Shown: piece after piece, positions 7,464-12,249 of the stretch
Numbering within the stretch: the stretch's first letter is position 1
Layout of the letters: each line of letters opens with the position of its first letter
Assembly: GCA_025194985.1 (NCBI GenBank)
Contig: JAOANE010000038.1
Span: 1 to 15,714 of the forward strand
Direction: 5' to 3'
Length of the DNA: 15,714 nucleotides
Origin: Regnicoccus frigidus
Lineage (GTDB): Bacteria; Cyanobacteriota; Cyanobacteriia; PCC-6307; Cyanobiaceae
Notes under the pieces: generated by a model
The model's input: only the letters and a program-made list of their open reading frames with translations
The model's database searches: none
What the model was told of the DNA's origin: nothing
Made by a program: the position numbers and the translations under genes

Positions 7464-8522
7464 ATGGCCGAACCCCTTCCCCTGTTGCTGCGCGCCGCCC
7501 GAGGTGAGCAGGTGGAGAGGCCGCCAGTGTGGATGATGCGCCAGGCCGGCCGTTATATGAAGGTGTATCGCGAGCTGCGTGATCGCCACCCCGGCTTCCG
7601 CGAGCGCTCTGAAAACGCCGATCTCTCCTACGAGATCTCGATGCAACCGTTCCGGGCTTTTGCGCCCGATGGGGTGATCCTTTTCTCCGACATCCTCACG
7701 CCCCTGCCGGGCCTCGGCATTGACTTCGACATCGTTGAAAGCAAGGGGCCGATCATCGATCCGCCGATCCGCAGCCGGGCCCAGGTGGAGGCCCTGCGGG
7801 CGCTGAACCCGGCCGAGGCACTGCCGTTCGTGGGTGAGGTGTTCGGGAGGCTGCGCCAGAGCGTGGGCCACCAGGCGGCCGTGCTCGGCTTCGTCGGAGC
7901 CCCCTGGACCCTGGCCGCCTATGCGGTGGAAGGCAAAAGCAGCAAGAATTATGCGGTGATCAAGGCGATGGCTTTCCAGGAGCCTGCCCTGCTGCACCAG
8001 TTGCTGGGCCATCTGGCCGATGCGATCGCCACCTATGTGCGCTACCAGATCGACAGCGGCGCCCAGGTGGTGCAACTGTTCGACTCCTGGGCAGGCCAGC
8101 TCAGCCCCCTCGATTACGACGTCTTCGCCGCCCCCTACCAGAAACGGGTGGTGGATCAGGTGAAGGCCACCCACCCCGACACCCCCCTGATTCTCTATAT
8201 CTCTGGCAGTGCCGGGGTGCTGGAGCGCATGGCTAACACCGGGGTCGATTTCATCTCGTTGGATTGGACCGTGGACATGGCCGATGGCCTTGCCCGCCTG
8301 CCGGAACACCTCGGTGTGCAGGGCAATGTGGATCCGGGGCTGTTGTTTGGCACCCCCGAGGCGATCCGGGCCCGGGTGGTCGACACGGTGCTCAAGGCCA
8401 GGGGCCGGCGCCACATCCTCAACCTCGGCCACGGCATCCTGCCGGGCACCCCGGAAGAGAATGCCCGGGTGTTCTTTGAAGCCGGCAAAACGGTGAATGA
8501 ATTGATCGGAGCCGCTGGTTGA
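7464..8522 (+). CDS. hemE: Uroporphyrinogen decarboxylase
   Basis: HemE removes four acetate carboxyls from uroporphyrinogen III to give coproporphyrinogen III, at the trunk of heme and chlorophyll synthesis in the cytoplasm. The 352-residue protein is of normal length and carries the family signature RPPVWMMRQAGRYM (Arg26 and Arg30 contact the substrate carboxylates). The conserved active-site Asp76 is in FSDILTPL, and the later blocks GFVGAPWTLAAYAVEGK and NLGHGILPGTP are present. The ATG at 7464 gives the expected N terminus; there is no strong Shine-Dalgarno. Its TGA overlaps the start of the next gene by four bases (TTGA), so the two are probably translated in a coupled way. Confidence 0.97.
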   Translation: MAEPLPLLLRAARGEQVERPPVWMMRQAGRYMKVYRELRDRHPGFRERSENADLSYEISMQPFRAFAPDGVILFSDILTPLPGLGIDFDIVESKGPIIDPPIRSRAQVEALRALNPAEALPFVGEVFGRLRQSVGHQAAVLGFVGAPWTLAAYAVEGKSSKNYAVIKAMAFQEPALLHQLLGHLADAIATYVRYQIDSGAQVVQLFDSWAGQLSPLDYDVFAAPYQKRVVDQVKATHPDTPLILYISGSAGVLERMANTGVDFISLDWTVDMADGLARLPEHLGVQGNVDPGLLFGTPEAIRARVVDTVLKARGRRHILNLGHGILPGTPEENARVFFEAGKTVNELIGAAG

Positions 8523-9511
8523 GCGCTCCGGCCAAGGTTCTGATCACCGGCGCCAGTGGCTGCGTCGGTCAGGCGATCGCCCAGCAGTTGTACCGCGAAT
8601 CCGATGTGGAGCTGCTGCTGTGGCTGCGCGACCCTGCCAAGCTCACCGCCGTTCCTCGCCACGATCCCCGCATCACCCTGCTGGTGGGTGATCTGCGCGA
8701 CCAGGAGCCCCACGCCGCCGCGATTGCCTCGGCCCAGCGGCTGATCCACACGGCCACGGCCTGGGGTGATCCCGAGCGTGCCCATCAGGTGAACGTGCTG
8801 GCCGTCAAGGAGTTGCTGGGGCGCACCGACCCGGCCAGGTTGGAGCAGGTGATCTACTTCTCCACCGCCAGCATCCTCGACCGCGATCTCAACCTGCTGC
8901 CGGAAGCGGCGGCCTACGGCACCGAATACATCCAGACCAAGGCCCTCTGCCTGCAGCAGCTCGAGACCCATCCCCTCGCTGAGCGGATCGTGGCGGTGTT
9001 TCCAACACTCGTGTTCGGTGGATCGGTGCAACCGGGCAGCAGCCTGCCCACCAGCTACCTCACCGCCGGGCTCAACGAGGTGGTGCGCTGGTTGTGGCTG
9101 GCCCGCTGGCTGCGGGCTGAGGCCAGCTTCCACTTCATCCACGCCGAGGACATCGCCCGGATCTGCGTGAATCTGACCCTGCAGCCCCACCAACCCAACC
9201 CGGAGCCGGGGCAGGGGCCGTTGCGGCGCCTGGTGCTCGGCCAGCCGGCGGTCACCGTGGACGACACCGTCAGTCGGCTCTGCCGCTGGCGCGGGATGTC
9301 CCGCCCCCCGTTTGGCCTGCAGCTCAGCGGCTGGTTGATCGAAGCCCTGATCAAGGTGCTGCCGATCGAGGTGAACGCCTGGGATCGCTTCAGCATCCGC
9401 CAGCGCCACTTCGTGCATGAGCCGATCAGCCCACCGGAGCGCTTCGGGCTTGTCAGCCTGGCTCCCAGCTTGGAGCTGGCCTTTGAGACCGCAGGGCTGG
9501 CCCGTCAGTAA
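8519..9511 (+). CDS. NAD(P)-dependent epimerase/dehydratase (extended SDR family)
   Basis: A 330-residue extended short-chain dehydrogenase/reductase. The N-terminal Rossmann fold shows the nucleotide-binding glycine motif TGASGCVG (residues 10-17). VGDLRD follows near residue 60, and YFSTASI precedes the catalytic Tyr137-x3-Lys141 pair in YIQTK. FHFIHAEDIARICV is the typical block for this group near residue 205. Members act on nucleotide sugars or similar sugar, isoprenoid or steroid substrates; the substrate cannot be read from sequence. The start is a TTG at 8519, within the hemE stop; the first in-frame alternative upstream is a rare ATT, and a stop lies just beyond it. It ends 74 bases before petE. 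Placement next to hemE and glgB does not by itself fix a role. Confidence 0.85.
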   Translation: MSAPAKVLITGASGCVGQAIAQQLYRESDVELLLWLRDPAKLTAVPRHDPRITLLVGDLRDQEPHAAAIASAQRLIHTATAWGDPERAHQVNVLAVKELLGRTDPARLEQVIYFSTASILDRDLNLLPEAAAYGTEYIQTKALCLQQLETHPLAERIVAVFPTLVFGGSVQPGSSLPTSYLTAGLNEVVRWLWLARWLRAEASFHFIHAEDIARICVNLTLQPHQPNPEPGQGPLRRLVLGQPAVTVDDTVSRLCRWRGMSRPPFGLQLSGWLIEALIKVLPIEVNAWDRFSIRQRHFVHEPISPPERFGLVSLAPSLELAFETAGLARQ

Positions 9512-9563
9512 GCCACCTTCACCTTGAAACCATGGCCCTGAAGGGGTGTTCATTTCCTAGTAT

Positions 9564-9586
9564 TGGCAAACCTCTTGGATTTGCCA
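9564..9586 (+). promoter_or_regulatory. Inverted repeat abutting and including the first base of the petE start codon
   Basis: TGGCAAA (9564-9570) and TTTGCCA (9580-9586) form a perfect 7-base inverted repeat with a 9-base loop (CCTCTTGGA). The last base of the right arm is the A of the petE ATG. The loop carries the only weak Shine-Dalgarno-like bases (GGA). As RNA it could limit access to the start; as DNA it could be an operator. Function is inferred. Confidence 0.45.
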
Positions 9587-9945
9587 TGCGCTCCAGCCTG
9601 TTTGCGTCCCTGTTCGCCTTCTGTTTTGCCCTGATCAGCGGTCTTTTGCTGGCCCTGCCCGCCGATGCCGCCACCGTGGAAGTGAAGTTGGGCACAGACT
9701 CGGGCATGCTCGCTTTTGAGCCCAGCAGCCTGACCATCGCCAAAGGCGACACCGTCCGCTTTGTCAACAACAAGCTGGCCCCCCATAACGCCGTGTTCGA
9801 CGGCCACGAAGAGCTGAGCCACTCGGCCTTGGCCTTCAACCCGGGCGAATCCTGGGAAGAAACCTTCAGTGAAGTGGGCACCTTCAACTACTGGTGCGAA
9901 CCCCACCGGGGTGCCGGCATGGTGGGCAAGGTGATTGTGGAGTGA
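9586..9945 (+). CDS. petE: Plastocyanin
   Basis: Plastocyanin is the thylakoid-lumen blue copper protein that carries electrons from cytochrome f to photosystem I. The 119-residue precursor has a signal peptide (residues 1-28, ending ALPADA). The mature protein of about 91 residues has the usual plastocyanin blocks VKLGTDSGMLAFEP and GDTVRFVNN. Copper ligands are His67, Cys104, His107 and Met112, in APHNAVF and CEPHRGAGM. The residue just before the copper Cys is Trp103, where the family normally has Tyr (spinach Tyr83). The start is ATG 9586; the in-frame ATG at 9532 would put 18 extra residues in front of the signal peptide. There is a TAGTAT at 9558-9563 but no clear -35. In other cyanobacteria copper availability decides between this protein and cytochrome c6. 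Confidence 0.97.
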   Translation: MRSSLFASLFAFCFALISGLLLALPADAATVEVKLGTDSGMLAFEPSSLTIAKGDTVRFVNNKLAPHNAVFDGHEELSHSALAFNPGESWEETFSEVGTFNYWCEPHRGAGMVGKVIVE

Positions 9946-10019
9946 AGCGGGTCTCTGCCTTCTTGATCAGCCTCGAAGCTGAGCAGCGAAGCCGGTGATC
10001 ACAGGATTGTTTCGATCGT

Positions 10020-10060
10020 GGCCGGCAGGCTGGCTTAGGGCCCAACTGCCGGCCTATTTT
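10020..10060 (+). terminator. Terminator-like hairpin between petE and petJ (possible petJ leader attenuator)
   Basis: GGCCGGCAG (10020-10028) and CTGCCGGCC (10046-10054) form a perfect 9-base GC-rich stem with a 17-base loop, followed by TATTTTTG. This looks like an intrinsic terminator for petE. It ends only about 24 bases before the petJ ATG, which leaves little room for a separate petJ promoter downstream. If petJ transcription starts upstream, the hairpin would sit in its leader. Confidence 0.7.
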
Positions 10061-10083
10061 TGTATCGTTGCCCGGATTTTTCC

Positions 10084-10425
10084 ATGCGTCGCCTGATCAG
10101 CTTTTTCGCTCTCTGTCTTGCCCTCCTCTTCGGTGCAGCCCCAAGCTTTGCTGCGGATAGCGCCCATGGTGGCCAGCTCTTCTCCGCCAATTGCGCGGCC
10201 TGCCACATGGGAGGCGGCAATGTGGTGAATGCCGAGCGCACCTTGAAGCAGGGAGCTCTGGAGGCTTACCTGGCTGATTACAGCACTGATCATGAGGCAG
10301 CCATCGCCGCCCAGGTCACCAAGGGCAAGAACGCCATGCCCGCCTTCCTCGGTCGGCTTACCGAAGCCGACATTGCCGATGTCTCGGCCTATGTCGAAGA
10401 AATGGCGGCCAAGGGCTGGACCTGA
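10084..10425 (+). CDS. petJ: Cytochrome c6 (cytochrome c553)
   Basis: Cytochrome c6 is the lumenal heme protein that can replace plastocyanin between cytochrome b6f and photosystem I (or the terminal oxidase). The 113-residue precursor has a signal peptide of about 23 residues (MRRLISFFALCLALLFGAAP, ending SFA). The heme-binding CAACH is at residues 37-41, with His41 as axial ligand. The sixth ligand is most likely Met85 in KNAMPAF, and the C-terminal helix ADIADVSAYVEEMA is typical. The start is ATG 10084; an upstream in-frame ATG at 10060 would put a charged stretch before the signal peptide and lies in the T-run of the hairpin. It sits directly after petE, so both alternative carriers are neighbours. 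A strong terminator follows. Confidence 0.96.
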   Translation: MRRLISFFALCLALLFGAAPSFAADSAHGGQLFSANCAACHMGGGNVVNAERTLKQGALEAYLADYSTDHEAAIAAQVTKGKNAMPAFLGRLTEADIADVSAYVEEMAAKGWT

Positions 10426-10463
10426 TCTGTTTCGATCTGAACTGATTGGATCCTCGAAATCAC

Positions 10464-10486
10464 GCCCGCCTTTGGCGGGCTTTTTT
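10464..10486 (+). terminator. Intrinsic terminator after petJ
   Basis: GCCCGCC (10464-10470), a TTT loop and GGCGGGC (10474-10480) are followed by six T. This is a textbook rho-independent terminator, 39 bases after the petJ stop. There is no T-run on the other strand, so it should act only on plus-strand transcripts. Confidence 0.92.
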
Positions 10487-10506
10487 GTGCCGCTGAGCCA
10501 GCCAGC

Positions 10507-10713
10507 TCACGCTTGCTGGCGGTGGAGGGCGAGCACCTCAAGGTAGAGATCTTCGGGGATCTCGCGGATGTCGTACTCACTGGGGAGCACGCCATGGGCA
10601 TGGCGGTGAACCACCAGCCAGCAGTTCCTTTCGGCATCCCTGCTGCTGGACTCGAAGCTGCGTGACTCCGCCACCAGCCGGGCCAACAGGTCCCCGTGAC
10701 TCTCGCTCTCCAT
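10507..10713 (-). CDS. Small conserved-type protein of unknown function
   Basis: A 68-residue protein starting MESESHGDLLARLVAESRSF and ending YLEVLALHRQQA. It is hydrophilic, acidic at the N terminus and probably helical, with one Cys in RNCWLVVHRHAHG and no signal peptide. An in-frame ATG at 10743 would give 78 residues and put its start one base away from the start of the divergent gene at 10745. The shorter start leaves a 31-base gap and is preferred, but neither has a well-spaced Shine-Dalgarno. Its 3' end converges on petJ and the petJ terminator. The residue pattern looks like a real protein rather than a chance frame, but I do not recognise a named family. Confidence 0.6.
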   Translation of the reverse strand: MESESHGDLLARLVAESRSFESSSRDAERNCWLVVHRHAHGVLPSEYDIREIPEDLYLEVLALHRQQA

Positions 10714-10744
10714 CCTTGAATGTCCGTAGATCGACGCGCCCATC

Positions 10745-11005
10745 ATGATCATTCGCGCCCTGTTGCTGCTTCTGCCCTTGGTCGCCGCCACCACCCCCTC
10801 CCCCCAGGCTCAGACCTTCTCTGCTGATGGCTGTCCCCTGCTGGTACCCCGGCAGGATGCGGTTTTCCAACCAAAGCGGCTGCTCCCTGCCCAGGTTGCC
10901 CGCAAGAATGCCGGCGGGTGTCTGTCGCCTTCGGATGCCATCTACGGCGCCGATGGCTGCCCGCGTCAATTGTGTCCCCCACAGACCCGTGGCATTGAGC
11001 TCTGA
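10745..11005 (+). CDS. Small secreted protein with repeated DGCP motif, function unknown
   Basis: An 86-residue protein with a clean signal peptide (MIIRALLLLLPLVAATTPSP, cleavage near QAQ). The mature part, of about 63 residues, contains four Cys: DGCPLL, GGCLSPSDA, and DGCPRQLCPP near the C terminus. An even number of Cys in an exported protein suggests two disulfides. DGCP occurs twice, about 50 residues apart. The ATG at 10745 lies head-to-head with the minus-strand gene ending at 10713, so its promoter would have to lie within that short gap or inside the neighbour. The 3' end converges on the AlkB-family gene with an 18-base gap. No family is recognised. Confidence 0.65.
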   Translation: MIIRALLLLLPLVAATTPSPQAQTFSADGCPLLVPRQDAVFQPKRLLPAQVARKNAGGCLSPSDAIYGADGCPRQLCPPQTRGIEL

Positions 11006-11023
11006 TGGAAGGGTGGCAAGGGT

Positions 11024-11599
11024 TCAGCTGGGGCGCAGCAGCCGAAAGGTGAGGTTGAGGCGCGGCTGGCTCACCCGGCGGCGGCGGGGCAGTTCATGCA
11101 GCCAATGTTGCTGGGTGGGTGGATCCATCAGCAGCAGATCGCCATGGCCAAGCTCCAGGCAGTGACGCTCACGGCTGTCCGGGCCTCGCCCTTTGGGTTT
11201 GAAGCGAAAACTGCGGGTTGCCCCCAGGCTCAATGAAGCGATCGGCGCGCTGGGGTCGAGTTCAGGTTCATCGTCGGCATGCCAGCCCATCCGGTCGTCC
11301 CCGTCCCGGTAGAGATTGATCAGCACCGAGTTGAAAGCACAACCAGCGAACGCGTTAGCAGCGCACCGCAAATCCAGAACGCGGGGGATCCAGGGCTGGG
11401 CGATCTGCTGTTCACCGCTGTAGGTGTAAGCAAAACCAGGATCGGCCATCCAGCAGGTGAGCCGGGGCAGAAGCCGCCGCTGCCCGAAGATCTGAATCGA
11501 GTCCTGCTGCCAGGGCACCTCCGCTTGCAAGCCTTTCAGGGTGGCGTCGGCATCAAGCAGCCAGCCTGGCTGGTGACGCAGCTTCAGGGTCTGGGTCAA
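11024..11599 (-). CDS. AlkB-family Fe(II)/2-oxoglutarate-dependent dioxygenase
   Basis: AlkB-type dioxygenases reverse alkylation such as 1-methyladenine and 3-methylcytosine in DNA or RNA by oxidative demethylation. This 191-residue protein resembles the ALKBH2/3-like bacterial group. The iron-binding triad is His107 and Asp109 in MGWHADDE, and His168 in HWLHELP. The 2-oxoglutarate-binding arginines are Arg180 and Arg186 in PRLNLTFR, and NSVLINLYRDG precedes the first His as expected. The start is a TTG at 11599 that overlaps the TGA of the upstream secreted-protein gene by four bases (TTGA); no ATG or GTG is available before the conserved region. The two genes are therefore probably cotranscribed and coupled. 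The family call is firm; the in vivo substrate is not known. Confidence 0.92.
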   Translation of the reverse strand: MTQTLKLRHQPGWLLDADATLKGLQAEVPWQQDSIQIFGQRRLLPRLTCWMADPGFAYTYSGEQQIAQPWIPRVLDLRCAANAFAGCAFNSVLINLYRDGDDRMGWHADDEPELDPSAPIASLSLGATRSFRFKPKGRGPDSRERHCLELGHGDLLLMDPPTQQHWLHELPRRRRVSQPRLNLTFRLLRPS

Positions 11600-12096
11600 C
11601 GGCAGCCGTAGACGGAGATGGTGTAGCTGAAGCCGGTGGCGTTGGCGTTGTAGCCACTGCCCACTTTCATGTTCACCTGGCTGACGAGCTTGTTGGCGGG
11701 GGGCAGCACCGGGCCGAATTGCTTGAACTCCCCGGGCTGGGCGTCGAAGGTTTCATTCACCACCTGAAGGTTGGTGCCATCGCTGAATTTCAGATAGGCC
11801 TGGATCGGAAAGGGGCCCGCCTTGGTGGAGGTGGATTTGAAATTGAGCCGGTAGCTGTTGTAAGGCCTGGTCACCGCGAAGTCGGTGTTGAAGTTGGTGC
11901 GTCCGAAGGGGAACACCAGGGGACCGTCGAGCTGGATCGACTTGCTGACGCTGGTGCCGCCACCCACGGCGTTCAGCTTGCTGCAGGTGGCAGCCTGCGC
12001 CCCTGACGTCAGCAGCACCCCGCCTAGGAGCAGAGCGAGCCAGGGCAGGGCCGTGGCTGAAGCGGGGCGCAAAAGCGTGAAGAGGGAGCGAGGCAT
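11596..12096 (-). CDS. Secreted protein of unknown function, beta-rich, with terminal cysteines
   Basis: A 166-residue protein with a signal peptide (MPRSLFTLLRP, then a long hydrophobic core ending LLTSGAQA). The mature part of about 130 residues starts ATCSKLNAVGGG and ends ISVYGCR, so its only two Cys lie at the extreme ends and could form one disulfide. In between is a beta-strand pattern rich in Asn, Thr, Ser and Phe (LVFPFGRTNFNTDFAV, IQAYLKFSDGTNLQ), which suggests a small beta-sandwich. I do not recognise a family. GTG 12099 and ATG 12096 are adjacent possible starts; ATG is preferred. It is divergent from clpB, with about 150 bases between them. It shares TTGA with the AlkB-family gene downstream. 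Confidence 0.72.
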   Translation of the reverse strand: MPRSLFTLLRPASATALPWLALLLGGVLLTSGAQAATCSKLNAVGGGTSVSKSIQLDGPLVFPFGRTNFNTDFAVTRPYNSYRLNFKSTSTKAGPFPIQAYLKFSDGTNLQVVNETFDAQPGEFKQFGPVLPPANKLVSQVNMKVGSGYNANATGFSYTISVYGCR

Positions 12097-12239
12097 CACG
12101 GATTCTATTCAGTGGTCAGTAGAAAAACATAAAAGAGTGCTCTGCCGCTCGGTTCGGATGATTCGCTATTTGTTTCGGGCCACCCACCCTGTGGAGCCAG
12201 GGGATCCGGCATACGGTTTTCCTACACAGAAACAACGTC

Positions 12240-12246
12240 AGGAGGT
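12240..12246 (+). promoter_or_regulatory. Strong Shine-Dalgarno of clpB1
   Basis: AGGAGGT lies three bases before the clpB1 ATG at 12250. It is the clearest ribosome-binding site in the window and fixes that start. Most other genes here show none. Confidence 0.85.
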
Positions 12247-12249
12247 CAA

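Noticed and set aside
9516..9544. CCTTCA/TGAAGG inverted repeat after the SDR gene
   Set aside because: Only six bases with a 17-base loop and no T-run; too weak to call a terminator.
12135..12142. GAGTGCTC upstream of clpB1, like half of a CIRCE heat-shock operator
   Set aside because: The matching TTAGCACTC arm at nine bases upstream is absent, so there is no full operator.
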